This document shows, piece after piece, positions 1 through 13,900 of a stretch of 64,000 nt of DNA (within the stretch, counting starts at the first letter, position 1; each line of letters opens with the position of its first letter). The DNA comes from Galbula dea (lineage: Eukaryota; Chordata; Aves; Piciformes; Galbulidae), in the NCBI GenBank assembly GCA_013399015.1, contig VWZX01010669.1:63321-127320 (forward strand), in the 5' to 3' direction. The notes below the pieces were generated by a model. The model saw only the letters and a program-made list of their open reading frames with translations, was not told the origin of the DNA and made no database searches. The position numbers and the translations under genes are program-made.

Positions 1-1750
1 AAGGCAAGATAAGGGCTTAATAAATGCTTCAGGGCCCACTGCTCCCTGAGAGTTTGTTTCCTTACAGGTTATGTCAGAAGTATATAGCACTTCAATCAGT
101 GGTAACAGCAAGTATATTACTGAAAATGAGTACTATTCACTTGAAATGTTGTTTACAAGTCTAACTTGAAATATCTGGCCTAAATTAGCCAAAAGCCAAC
201 TAGAAACCAGGCTTTTGTTTAAGTGATGACTTGTTTTCACTGTTTAGTTGAAAAAATGGTGTGTACGCAGACACTTTACAGAATGACCAAGAGAAGAAGA
301 AAGATTACAGGAGGGAGGGGAAGGAATCTCTTCCCCCATCTCTCAGTCCTTCTGTATTTAGCATTCTTTGAGACAACTTAAGCTCACTTAATTTAATTGA
401 GAGGCAGAAGAGGAGGTTTGTGTAAGAAGTTAGAGACCTAAATAAAGGACATACAAAGAGTCCATACCAGGAAGCTCAAAAATGGTAGAACGAAAGTAGT
501 CTAAGTGCCACAAGAAAGGACCCTGTTATTCCTTGCTTGTGGATACTTGGCAAGTATGATTAAAGTAATGAGAGATTTCTGTGAACAAAGTGGTTTCAGC
601 ATAATATAAATCATGTTGAACAGCAAAATTCACAGAAAAGCCTTCATGTCCAAGTCTAAAGACAAGACAAACCACAAAGCCTTACATCCACAGGAGAGGT
701 GACAAAGGCTTCCACTCTAATCCAGTTAAGGATTCATCTCTCCTGCTAAAGGGATCTGTGGCAGGGAGTAATTCATGGCTCACATCTGGCATGATGTGCA
801 ACAGCTGTGCAGGGTTAGTACCCAGAGAATAGCTCTGGCACATCCACACAAACTGCACAGACTATGCCTCCCACCTGGACATGCCTTAAGTTTTTACTGC
901 AGTTTGCTTACTCTGGAGCGCCTGAAGGACAAGGCCTCCTGAAATAGTATCAGAAAACTGTGAGACCTAAACCCACAAAATCCTTTCCCTACTACCTTTA
1001 CAACTTGCCTCTGGAACAGACTATCCTCAAATCTACATCAAGGGAAACATGGTTTGCCCAGAACTGTCCAGTTGACATACATCCAGTGATGACTAGGTTA
1101 CAAGGACCCAGGGGTCCTCTGAATGAGCAAAGGAGCCAAGGGGTTTGACAGAACAGAGGAACTGCCTGTTCAGCCTTAAGGCTCTATCTTCTTATCAGCA
1201 TTCTCTCTCTTGAACCAAGTTAGTTGTTCAGCAAGAAAGTCTGCAGAATACCTGTTTTCTGGTATTTGAAAAATGTCAGGCTGGGGGAAAAAAAATGAGC
1301 TGGCTGGATTGCTGCTGTTAGCAGCTATGTAGAATAAAAGCAGACTTTTTTTATCCATTAATGCGGTTTTTAATTACAGAAAAGAAAAACAGAAAAGTTT
1401 CTCTCTTCATTTAAGAGATTAAAGTAAATTCCTGTTTCAGATAATTAAATCAGAAGTCACAGATTAAGGCTTAAGGGACAAGAGTAATGATGTTAAGAGA
1501 CAGACAGTGTATTTCTAGGACAAAGTTAAACAAAACAAAGTTTTAACCACTACATTCAACAGTAAGTATGTGTTTGCATAAAGCCTCTGTGTAGGAGGCC
1601 AAGTCTAGTTCAGTGTCTTGGTCATAATGAAACTAGTAATACAGTGGCAGAGCAGAATGGGAAAACTTGCCATGCCCACTGACACAGCAGGCATTAAGCC
1701 AAGAACCAGTTCAGTTTTAGGAAGTTTAGGACTGAAACAAGATTCCTTAC
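1..1750 (-). other. CHPT1 intron 6, incomplete
   Basis: Follows the exon ending in SQKLV. I searched it for the expected next CHPT1 residues and found no match; only AT-rich sequence without a recognised element. The remaining exons should lie beyond base 1. Confidence 0.7.
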
Positions 1751-1909
1751 CACCAGCTTCTGAGAGATTTTAGCATTCACAAGTCCAAATGTCAAGACAT
1801 ACAGGCAGGCATGTTTTTCAAACAGCTGAGTTGTAGACTTTTTATAGATCATAATGGCCAATGTGATAAGTAGTCCAATGTGCAGGGCTGGGGAAAGAAC
1901 ACTTGTTCC
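1751..1909 (-). CDS. CHPT1: CHPT1 exon 6
   Basis: 159 bp, 53 codons, phase 0 at both ends. It reads GTSVLSPALHIGLLITLAIM, then IYKKSTTQLFEKHACLYVLT and FGLVNAKISQKLV. It includes a membrane segment (HIGLLITLAIM). Acceptor tgtatttcag, donor GTG|gtaagg. The next exon, expected to begin like human VAHMTKSE, is not seen in the remaining 1750 bases. Confidence 0.95.
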
Positions 1910-4900
1910 CTGAAATACAAATGGACAGAAAATTTGTCTTAGGCACATAGTAAGGTCCAGATTTTATACATATTGCAAAGCCCATTAAACAAAACCAGAG
2001 TTGTCAAAACTCAGGGAAAGTCCATTAGCATTATGCCAATGCTATTAGTATCCTTTGCAGTGACCACTGCTCAGTTTTGTAAGAAGACCGATAGCTGGTT
2101 CCTGTGACTAAAGAAATCCAGTAACAGGTGGAGAGAAAGCAGATAATGAAGTCTTTACTTTAGCCATCCAACACTCATATGCTTGTCTGCTTAAATGCTT
2201 AAACAAACAAAACCCTTATGATCGTCTGAAATGCAATAAATTATGGCATAAGTTATTCAAACCTCCTTCAGATCTTTAAAGCAACTTACTGCTATTGTAG
2301 ATCCATTCTTTCCAACCCCTCCACCAAAGATGACACGGAAGTAATTGAAAAAAGAAAGTGCTATTCCACACATTATGCCAAAAACTGCGAAGAACTTCAC
2401 TTCCAAGCCCACCAAAGGAACCTTAGCAGGAAAAAAAATTAAGAGAAAGATATTAAAAGTTAAGGATAAAACCTATTTAAAGCAGTGATTAAAAATCTAC
2501 CGATACGTGCTAAACAACTGATCATTTGAATTCTCCCTTTCCCAGAAACAAGCTCAGGAGGGCGGTTTTGGAATTTGTTTCCTTACTAAAGAGATGACAA
2601 ATTCTTTTGTAATGTTTAAACTTGACTTTTGAGTATTTAATTTCTGGTCTGGAAATTCAACTTGATCTTACTGTTTGTCCTCGTGATGTCCTTCAAATAT
2701 TTTTACTACCTAAGCAAAAACTTGGCACAGACTTCTGCACCTCCAAGGCATGGGAGGGGGGAGGACAGTTCCTTCTATTTCACTGGGTAACACAACACTG
2801 AACCACAGGAAACACAAACACCATCTGCCTGCTTTGTGTTTTGGTACATGCTATTTGTATGCTGTTATCTTTGCTTTCAGAATAGCGTCCAGGCACAAAT
2901 TTTGATTAAACAGTTACCTTTCAGAATCAATTGCAGTTTCAAGAAAACTTCCAAAGGCAGCAGAGGATTTAAAAAAAAAAAGGTAGTAATAAATTGAAAC
3001 CATTGACTATATTTTTGAGTATAGATTGTTTTGAGATACAGCATTAGATATCACATATTTTAATACTGAAGAAAAATCAATCATAGTTTAAGTCTAATGC
3101 ACCTACTTTATCTTCCAACATGAAAATAAACTGAAAAAAATCCCAAATGCATCTTAGAGGAAGGGGAAAAGAAACAAAGTTTAGCTAAACATTTTGCTGA
3201 GTAACCTTATAAATTAATATGAATTAGTTCATGATTTATAGTTCAATTAATTTGTACTGGTTATCAGTAGCATGGAATGGGCTCAGCTCTTCCACGTGCT
3301 GTAACCAAGGAGAACTATGAATTTCTGAGTAAAGATCCTAAGATCCTAGAAAGGATGAAGATGGTAGTCTAATATACTTTTGATCCTGTCTACTGAAGTG
3401 CATCTTTAAAGATCAGAATGAAAGCCAAAGATAAGGAAATGTTTTTGGACAGCAAACAATTCTTTAAATACAGATATTTACATGTATGTTGGTTCTCACA
3501 TAAATGTTAGAAATCGGTATATCTCCACCAGGATGTAAATATGGATTACTTAACCAAAAACCCCTAACTTCATCCCACGGTTCTGTTAGATTAAAGCATT
3601 TAATATTTAAAATTTAAAATAAAGCATCCTATAAATGATTTAATTGAACAGAAATGTATGTCTTAAAATAATATATACAAAGAAATAAAACCAGAATAAA
3701 AAATACTTGTTAAAGCTTATGTATCTGCAGAGGATTGGTTCCAGATCAGAAGTTTGTATGTGGCAGATGGGGTCTTTTTTCCTCTAATGTAGCTCTAAGT
3801 TTGCACATAGGAAGTCACACCATTATACCCTAAGTTAACTACAACATAAAAATAACATACATTTGTACAATAAGCTAAACCAGATCATTAGACAACTAGT
3901 AGGTGTTGATGGTACTTTCACACAATAGCTTCAAATACCATAGAACTCTGAAAACTTAACAGGAACAACTCTGTGAATACTTAATGCACTTACTGTATAG
4001 TCCCATACTGCTGTTCCACCATATGCAGTTGTCAAGAGCAGCATTGTTATGGCTATCTGAACTTCAGTTACATCAACTCTAGGAGGAAAAAAAGGGAGAC
4101 TTAACAAAAAGGTCTTTTTGCTGCAAGTGTGAGATAGCGGAGGTGAAATCAAAAGCCAGTGACTTTAAACTTTCTTAAACTTACTTCAAATTGCATCAAT
4201 ACATACAGAAATTATTTTCCTTGACTGAGAAAGGTACTCTATATGGAGGCAGACATCTTTGGCTAGGATTTAAAATTAAATTTATACTCCTCTAGAACAA
4301 CCTACATAAAATTTTAATGGGGAAAAATCTTTACTGAATATGTTGTTTTTAATGAATATGTTTTTAGCTATTTGAGGGTTTTGTATAAATTTACAGACTT
4401 GATGTGTAAGTATCACATCAAAGTTTAAGGCAAGCTCACAGTAAATGCAACCGAACAGAATCAGAGAATCATTATGGTTTGAAAGGAGCCTCAAGATCAT
4501 CTAGACCAACCGATAGCCCTACACTACTCTTACCCCTAAATCATCCCCTGAAGAAACACATCCATCTGCTTCTTAAAAACCTTCAGGGATGGTGACTCCA
4601 CCACCTCCCTGGGCAGCCTATTCCAATATCTAACCACTCTTTCAGTAAAGAAATTCTTCCTAGTATCTAATCTAAACCTACCCTGGCACAACTTAAGCCC
4701 ATTCCCTCTAGTCCTGTCACTAGTCACAAGGGAGAAGAGGCCAACACCCGCCTTCCTAGAATGACCTTTCAAGTAGCTGAAGAGAGCGATAAGGTCTCCC
4801 CTCAGCCTACTCTTCTCCAGGCTAAACAACCCCAACTCCCTAAGCCTGTCCTCATAAGGCCTGTTTTCCAGACCCCTGATTAGCTTAGTTGCCCTTCTCT

Positions 4901-7900
4901 GCACACTCTCCAGCACCTCAATGTCCTTCCTATACTGCGGTTCCATTAAAATAACGTCATATAAAAGTATGGACCGTGAAGAGCAGACTTGAAACAGATG
5001 GATTCCTTTAAGCCATTGCATATCATGAAAACTTGACAGATACAGCCTGCAAAACATAAGGTCAGTATTTTGATGACTGAATCAGTGGCTAGCTAAGCAT
5101 CTGTCCTGTTTCAGAGGACATAACTGGTATCTTGCTTTTTTCCATAAAAACATTTAAAAATAAGTGGCCTTGTATGCCAAATCATCTTTTTCTCAGACAA
5201 GATAGCCAACTCTTTACTACAGTATTTGATTGATGAAATGTTTTGAGAATATATAAAAGGAAGTGAAGTGGAGGCTCCTGAGGGGAAAAAAAGATACTTT
5301 CAATTAAGCTTTAAAATAAATAAATAAAAACTCTGCACATCTAAGCTACTTTTTACCAAAGGTTTTAAGACAGGTAGATACCTGATCTTTGTACCTGAAG
5401 TTACTAACAAACAGTGACAATGGATGTTTCAAATGCAACTGTTTTTTAAGCAGTTAAAATAAATTGGCTGGTTTAAAGTATTATGACCAAAGCCAACATG
5501 TATTTTTACTTGCTTAGCATGTGGAACCAGTGTATTTTTAAAGGGAGATAGGAATCAATTCTTGGCTGATGGAAAACGTTTACCTGACCTTGATAATTAC
5601 AGTAACATTTCTTCTTTCATCAGAAAGATAGTGATAAAATATGCTAAGTTTCATCACAAGCTTCAGACTTTTAAGTCTTAGAAGAGCCAAAGTTTAAGCT
5701 GCAACTAGATAATATGCTGAGGCGCTCATCACTGCTCAAAGCCATTGGAATGGGTAGTCCTCTCCTTCCTATGCTGTGGCACTCCCTCACTTGTACTAGC
5801 TGTAGCACTCACTGGACTGTAAGGTCAACAAGTTCAGCTTGTAAGATTTTAATCTTCTGCCCATTTCATAAATGGGCTTGAAGTCAAGTGACAAGAGTCT
5901 GTGGAGGGGGGAAATGGGACAGTGGTGCTGAGAGTAGAATTTTCCCTCTCTGCCAGGGATGCAGTGTTAAATCTGCCCAGTCATTGCTGTACTGACTGAA
6001 CTTAGTGGTTCCATCGTGCAAAAGCATCCCTATGTAAGCGTTCAGAGTTTGTACTATTAAAACCTAGATTTCTAAGCAGTACTGCATTAGCTTTTGCTGG
6101 GAATGAGAGGAGACTCAAACCTGAAGTTCAGTCATTATATATGCCAAAGTTTAGTAGTTAATTCTACAGAGGTTCAGACTGTTGGTTGCAACACAGCTGG
6201 ATGAGTTCAAAGATTTTTAATCAGACACTGTGTGGTATTCTACATAACCTACCAGTGGCACAGTATCCAGCTGCTCTGATCTTTCCTGGACATTAGCACT
6301 AGAACTCTCTCATTTCTTGTTTGACTTCTAAAATCAAGCACTGCTATTCAGGAACATCATCAGTGAAAGCTTCCATCCATGTTATTATGTATTATTGTAT
6401 TTAAAGCAATATACTACATGCCTTCACTTAGACTCTCACCTTAAGAGAAATAAAAGTACAAGCCTTGAAAAAAGCTCTGACATGTTTTCACTAAACAGAA
6501 ATAAATTATCTTGAGAAAAGTTTTGTCTCTTTAACCTCAAACAGTAAGCATGGAACACCAGGCCACTCTGAACTGCCTGCAGTATGCACTATCACTCTAT
6601 TTACATAGAAGCCATTAAGGTTTTAATGAAGAAATTTTTATGTGGTATAGGAGTCTCACTGCCTTCCTGGTGTAGGGAAATCATTCTCACATTTTATGCA
6701 AAAACAAAACACACAGAAACGCAATCTTATATGCAGAATCCCAGAGCTCACGGTGTAGTCCATCACCCTTCAGTGCAGTCCAGTGTCATGCATCACCCTT
6801 CAGTGCAGTCCAGTGTCATGCACAGAAACTGTTCTGGTTTAGCCATCACTCTAAAGCATCTATTTTTGTTTACAGCACAGGATGTTCTTTTGAAAAAAAA
6901 TGGATGAGTAGGTACATAGAAGAGTTATAGTTTGTCTGGTAAAATGCATTATCAGCAAATAAAAAACAGCTCTAAGCATTACCACAGGGACAGCTTTCTT
7001 TTGATACAGACTGATCAAACAGTATGCAATGGTAGCTGATCATTAGCCTATACAGTGATACTCAAATACGCTAAGATGCTTCTTGCAGGTCAGAGCCAAG
7101 TAGGACAATAAACAGGTGACTTTGCAAGTGACTAGGATTAGCCAAAGAATAGCCTTCATCTGTCACGTGATTCCAGTTTTGCTGCTACAGAAGTCTTTGA
7201 TCTTTTCCTCTTTTCAGAGATCATTACTAAAGTGCAGCTCATTATTTAAAACCAACAAAAGACTATGGCTAGGTACCACCACAGCTGCAGCAATCCCCAC
7301 ATTATTAGAGTTAAATTGAAATTACTGTCTTCTGCAAGAATGCCACAAGTCCTTTTCCTGCACTGCAGCAAGAACAGATGAAATTTCTACCAAGTCATGA
7401 ACAGCACCACAGCAATCTCTAGAACTGTGACCTAACAAAACCTAAAGAACATTAAAGGCAGTATGAGCCAAATTAAAAGCAATGCCCTAACATAAACCTG
7501 GGGTAATTCTTCAAGCACTGCCATAGGTCTGTAGAACTCCTTGCTAAAGGACACAATGAATGCAGAGAGTTCATTTGAAGGAAGACTGAAGATGTCTGTG
7601 GAAGGGAAACCCTAAAAATGCATGTGGTTCAGAGTCCCCCGGCCTAGAACTGTTCTGCATCTGGGAGATTACAAAGACAGGTAATGTAGAAACTTGCTCT
7701 GTCCCTACTCCTACACAGAGCACTTGTTTACACTACAGGCAAGACCCCTCTGGCCTGAGCCTGTGTGGTGCTGGTATGAGTTCCAAGAACAAATCTGCAA
7801 ACAAAAAAGAGGCAAATGCATGCAAACAAAGCATACACATCTAAAATCAGCTGCTAAAAAACCAATTCCTCTACTCAGCATTATGCAGGGTTTTAAAGTT

Positions 7901-10900
7901 CTTGACAGATTAAACAAAAGTCTGCTAGGGTGAAAGGAGGATGAGGAAAAAAGAGCAGAGGAAAAAAAAAAGGCAAGAAGAAATTAAAATCAGGTAGCTA
8001 GCAGTTTCAGACATTAAACCACATGTTACTTCTAAAGATATGTACTTACTTTCCAAACCTTAGTGTGCCTGATACATATGTCTGCCAGTGAGCAGAATAG
8101 AACATGAATAGTCCCACAAAACAGCAGAAAAACAACAAGTCAGGATTTGTTCCTAGTCGGATTGCTATGCAGGATCCAAGGACAACAAAAACTGAAATGC
8201 AGAAACGAACATATTAGTCGGGTGCCCTCTCTGCTTGCAGTGAAGACAAAAAAATAAAATAAAAAAAAATTCACAAGGCATTTTACATCAGTGTAACAAA
8301 GTCATGACATTACTGATACTTTACTGTGTAGCTAACCTCAGGGACATTCCTGGCAGGAGAGAGCAAAACATAGGACCCTCCGTCTTCCAAGCAAGGGCCC
8401 CACCTTCTAACCTACAGTGGTTGTGCTCCCTTCTTCTGCCTTTGTCATCTCGTGTCTCTTGCAGCACTGTCAGCTTCAACTGAAGGGCCCATCTCAGAGA
8501 GACTGGTAGTTGCACTTCACTCAGAAGTGAGGCAAAAAGAACATATGAGCTCCCAGGGCAAATGTTTCAGCCATTAAGCTTTTACAGAAGTACAGGCTTT
8601 GCCACCAACAGCAGCTAAGTTATAGAAAGCAAAATTGAGCTAGGCTTACTTTTAAGGAACCCAAATCACCTTTTATTAAAATCATTTGTCGAAGCAATGT
8701 AAGTTATCCTTCTCCTAAGCGCCAGGCTGGATGCCTTATTACCTAACTGGTATTTTAGCACCTTACTGCTAAAGCAGAATCCTTAGTTTCACATGCCAGC
8801 ATGTCTTTCAGGTCCTTAAAATCCTTTATGAGGCATCACCTGTACCCTGCTGGAAAGCACAAACTATGTATAATAAAGAATCTCTAAGCATGCTCTTACG
8901 GAATTCTTTGTTCACCGTCTAGCTCAAAGAACACTGCACCTGAAGACACGCAGTAGGTAAAAGCAGAACACATTACCCAACATCTGCCAAAGGTACTTCT
9001 AAAATATCCTCCCTGATACTGGTCAGGTATGCAAAGGTTGGGGCAGCCTTGGATTCAGTGACCAGGAGATGGTGACGTTATCCTAGAAGGGAACATGCTG
9101 ACCCTCCTCTGAGTAGGAGGCTGAACTAGATGATCCCCAGAGGTCCTTCCTAACTTCAACTAATCTGTGATTTATCAGCTCCTCTTGAAAACAGGTAACA
9201 TTTTTAAACTAAGATGGGTAACAGTAGGTTAAGGCTACCTGTGGAAATAGAGTCGCAACCATGATCAAAGAGTTCTCCTAGAGGAGAACTACTGTTTGTT
9301 CTTCTGGCTTGCTTCCCATCAATGGCATCCAGAGACTGGTAGATAAAAAGTCCTAATGCACCCAGGATGCATGCCCAAAAAGGTGCCTGAAAGAGATTCA
9401 CATAAAAGTAACACAAAAAGTTCCCAATTTCTTAGCTGATAATCTGTTTCATTAAAAGCAAAATACTATTCAGCACAAAACTATACTACATTGTGCTACA
9501 TGTTAATTGGTGAACAGACAAACAAAATTCCTTGTGATAGTCCCTACATTAATTGTAGTAACTACTGTGATGAATACTCCAGATATATCACTGAAACACA
9601 GGTCCTTCTATTTACTTAAAGCAAAAAACTCTTAACGTCTCTTCTGTATCAAGTGACTTATTTTACCACATTAAACCCCACAGTATTTCTATGATTATTT
9701 GTATTCTTTGTGGTGAAACGTGTTAGGAAAATAAAATTAATCTTTAGAAAGAAAGTAGTGGCGAGAAGTTCTCAGCAGTTTGTGTGACAGATGCATAGAT
9801 CATATCATTTGCTCAGATTTACAAGACAGAGATATAAAAACCCACTATGTTTTACTAAATTCCCCACCTCGAATATTGCATCCAGTTCTGGAGCCCCTAT
9901 TACAAGAGGGATATGGAAGTACTGGAATGAGTCCAGAGAAGCGCCACGAGAATGCTCAGAGGACTGGAGCACCTCTCCTACGAGGACAGACTGAGAGAGT
10001 TGGGGTTGTTCAGTCTGCAGAAGAGAAGGCTCCGAGGAGACCTTATTGTGGTCTTCCAGTATCTGAAGGGGGCCTGCAAGAAAGCTGGTGAGGGACTTTT
10101 TAGGAGGTCAGATAGTGATAGGACTAGGAGGAATGGATACAAACTAGAGGAGGGTAGATTTAGATTAGGAGGAAGTTCTTCACTGCTAGGGTGGTGAGAT
10201 CCTGGAACAGGTTGCCCAGAGAGGTTGTGGAAGCTTCATCCCTGGAAGTTTTTAAGGCCAGGCTGGATGGGGCTCCGGGCAACCTAATCTAGTGGATGGT
10301 GTCCCTGCCAGGCAGGAGGGTTGGAACTAGATGATTTTTAAGGTCTCTTCCAACTCTGACAGATTCTATATTTGTAAAGAAAGACTTCAGCTTTTAGGGA
10401 AAGATTTTTTTTCCCCAACATACAAAAACTGACTACATAGGCACTTCAGACAAGGGTTTGAAGAAATTAAGTCATTCACTAAATATAAGTTTCAAAAGCT
10501 GTGAATCAGTTATGTTAACACTAGTCTTATGTTCAAAGGAACTGTCCTGCAGTAATACTGTTCAAAAGCATTGTTTTCATACACAGTCAATATGTCTTTG
10601 TCTAGGAATTAGTTCTTACTGAAAATTATTTCTAATACCTTTTGAACAAAGTGTAATTTTTTTTGCCTCAAACAGCTTCCAGTGGTATCCTTAACATTTA
10701 GAGGCACTGTTCACAAAAAGAGTCAGGTAGGTATAAATGCTGGAAGTGCAACTTGCAGGTTAAACAAGTGAACAGCCACAGGCAGTCATAGAGCTGAATC
10801 CTTTCCCACTGCTACGTAAGGGACAGCTGCTGTGGCTCTGCACCTCTGCAATTCCTCTCTTGCAGCACAAACGAGCCAACATGATTACATGTATTTCCTA

Positions 10901-13900
10901 AGTCCACTAAAACCTATTAATTATATTAAAACAGATCAAATCTCAGTGAGCTGAGGTTTGTCCACGCTCACATAAAGCCAGTGTCACTGCTGGGGCAAAA
11001 GGAAAACTGACAGTTGCCACTCAGTTCATAGGCAGAGACAGGAGAAGGCAGCAGTAAGAATGTAAATGAGGCTAGCTGCTCCTTCAGACATTGTTTTCTC
11101 ATCACTGTTATATTCACTGACTTGAGTTAGAAAAAAAAAGTTATGTCTCCAATTAGACTAATCACAACACACATCCTTCCCAGCATGCTTAAGGGATGTT
11201 CAGCTCTGAACAGCTTTTTTGCTGTTATTTAAGACTTCCTTAGTGTATCAGCCTGCCTTGAATACATATGTTATCACTCAGTTTTGTGCTTTTAATACAG
11301 AAACAATATTGTCAGCAAATTTATGATTTTCCTCCTACCAGTATTTGGATAATTTCATTAATAAAACATTCCACCATTTAAAGTCAAATGATTGGCTGTT
11401 TCAGCCACCTTTGAAGCAAGAGACAGTCATAGGATTAGGGACTCCAGCTGTAGGTGGTAAGTTTGATATGTACATAGAAATCTAGAAAACTCAGAAAATT
11501 ATTCAAAACTGGCAAGGTCGAGTGCTCAAGGGCCTCTCCTGGCACAAGCTCACTTGGTCAAACATTCTTGCAGGGAGGCAGTGGCCACCTGTCAGCCCCC
11601 GTTCTCGCTCTTCACCTTTCCAAAACAGAAGACTGTCAGCCATTTCTCAGGTATTTCATGACATAAAAGCACAGTTAGGACCCTGCTGAAACTAAGACAA
11701 TTTTACTTATGATATAACCAACATACTAAAGTTATCATAGTACCTATACTGGCTTTTTCAGAATAACTTTGTTGTATGGAAAATATCAGATATTCTCCAA
11801 CAAGGCAGCTCCTGACACAGACCTATGAACAAGGCAATATGAGGGGAAAGGCTACAAGAAAGCACTAGTTTCACTGCTGTCCTTTAAGGTAGTGTTTTAA
11901 AGACATTTCCAAGTTCACCACCAATATTACTGTGAAGCACCAGAAAGGTAATCTGCAGTTTTACCAGACATCCTTACCATGACATACTACTTCTAGTCAC
12001 AAAAAAAAAAGTTTGAGATCTATTGAAAAGTCTCATGATAATCCCTGGATTTTGGCAAGTAAACGAGGCTGGCCCTGGCAGTTCTGTCTAGCAAATCCCT
12101 GTTTTTTTGGTTGCATTTGGCTCCCCTCCTTTTGCAACCACCTACCTATAACTGAGATATATTTTAGCTTGCTTTGCAGTGATCAGGTTCTCCACATCAT
12201 GGACAGAAATAGACTGTATCCAGTGTTAAATATGCTAGCCAAATTCCTTCCCCACTCTTTATTCACACGCACACCCCCCTTGGTGTTGGGCACATCATAA
12301 ATTAAGTCAAATGCCAGGCTGTGAGCAGTTTCTTATTTAACTGGATCATTTCCATAATTGAAACACCACTCAGGAACAGAAACCTGTTACGGCACATTTT
12401 TGTATCGTTAGCCATAGTGCCGTATGCCATATGCTTGATATTATCACAGCCTTTGGAAATGCACGCTCCATGAAACACAACATTAATTCTAATCAAAACA
12501 GAAGGCTGCATGCTGGTTACTATGGTCATTTTATGAAAGTTTCTATAACCCACACAACATGATGCAAGGTTCATAAGGTAACATGATCTACACGTTTGCC
12601 TTAGATCAAAACAAGTGCAACAAATTAAATGTAAAAATAAACAAGCAAATGATCTTCTACTCAGACTTCTCTTATTAGGTCTTTTTCATAAAGCAATAGC
12701 TTTTGTCAAGTTGCACATTATATTACATTAATTGCAATATAGTACATAGTACAACTGTACATAGCACAATAATCATTGAAACTGCTGATACAAGTCTGCT
12801 TGTATTAGCTCCTTCTGGGACAAATCAAAGCAACGGTCCCCTCAGACTCCAAAACTAAAATGAATTCTGTGCCTTGATCTGGAAAGAGGTGGAGAGCTTT
12901 CACCCTCTTCCCAGTAAGGATCATCTGTATCTATTAACACCTGTAGCAGATGCACCTGTATCCTCACAGCTGCACAGAAGGGAAGAAGATCCTAGTAAGA
13001 ACAGGGGAACAGGTGTCCCAGAGAGCTTAGAAACACAATCTGGAGCATTCAAATTTAACCCAATGTGGTAATAACGAGAAATCTTTTGTGATCAACTATG
13101 CATTTAGCAGATTAAATCAATGCTCTAATGTTTTAAGCAGTAAAATACAGTTTTCCAAATCAACAAAGGTGCATAGAGGCTTCCCAGGTTCCTAATAACC
13201 ACAGATTCTCTCTGCTACTTGCCCTCTCAACACAGCTACAGCTGTTGTCTCCTCTGCCTTCTTATATGCCTGGCTCTCCATCGAGGGATGTCACCTCCTG
13301 GCTTCCCATGCTGGACCCAAGTAGTTTGCAAATTAGAGAAGTGGGAGCACTTGAGAATGCTGACATGGCTGACAGACTCAGCAGAAAGGTCAGAAGGCTC
13401 CCAGTAACCATCAGCTTTTCACTGATGAGGTGTTTATTATCTCTGCCCAAAGTTATATCCTGCCCAAGCAAATGTATTATACATTTGGCCAGAGCCAGAT
13501 ACTCTTCTCATGGAGCTAGAAGAGAATACAAACCGGAAGCAGGGGAAGATGCTTCTCTGCTTCGGTTAAAAAGCATGTCTGAAAGATAATACATCCCCAG
13601 AGTCTTGTTGCACACAGATTTGCTGCACCAGGTCTGGTCATCTACTGAACTAGAGGGTGTCAAAACAAACCCATGTGCATATAGTGTTTGACAGGTATGT
13701 GTGGCATGCCCCTTGTTCAGGAAAAAGTGTAGGTTGAACAGCAGTTTTTCTGCTCCTGTGATTCTACTCCACAAAAGAGCATGGGCAGCTGCAAAAGACT
13801 ACAAGTGCCAAGGAGATCCTTTACCACTTATTTCAGGCAAAGCTCTCAAACCCAGAGAGTTCAACAACCCAAGCTTTTAAAATACTTAAAGATTAATTCC

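Larger units (their letters stand above)
1910..9238 (-). other. CHPT1 introns 2-5
   Basis: Introns of about 380 (1910-2289), 1572 (2422-3993), 3971 (4079-8049) and 1047 bases (8192-9238), with exons 3, 4 and 5 between them. Apart from the CR1 copies at about 4.5 and 9.1 kb and the 30-bp duplication at 6761, I see no further gene, RNA or repeat. Confidence 0.8.

Noticed and set aside
4536..5057. A 173-codon minus-strand open frame as a host gene
   Set aside because: Most of it is the C-terminus of a CR1 reverse transcriptase and is 5'-truncated.
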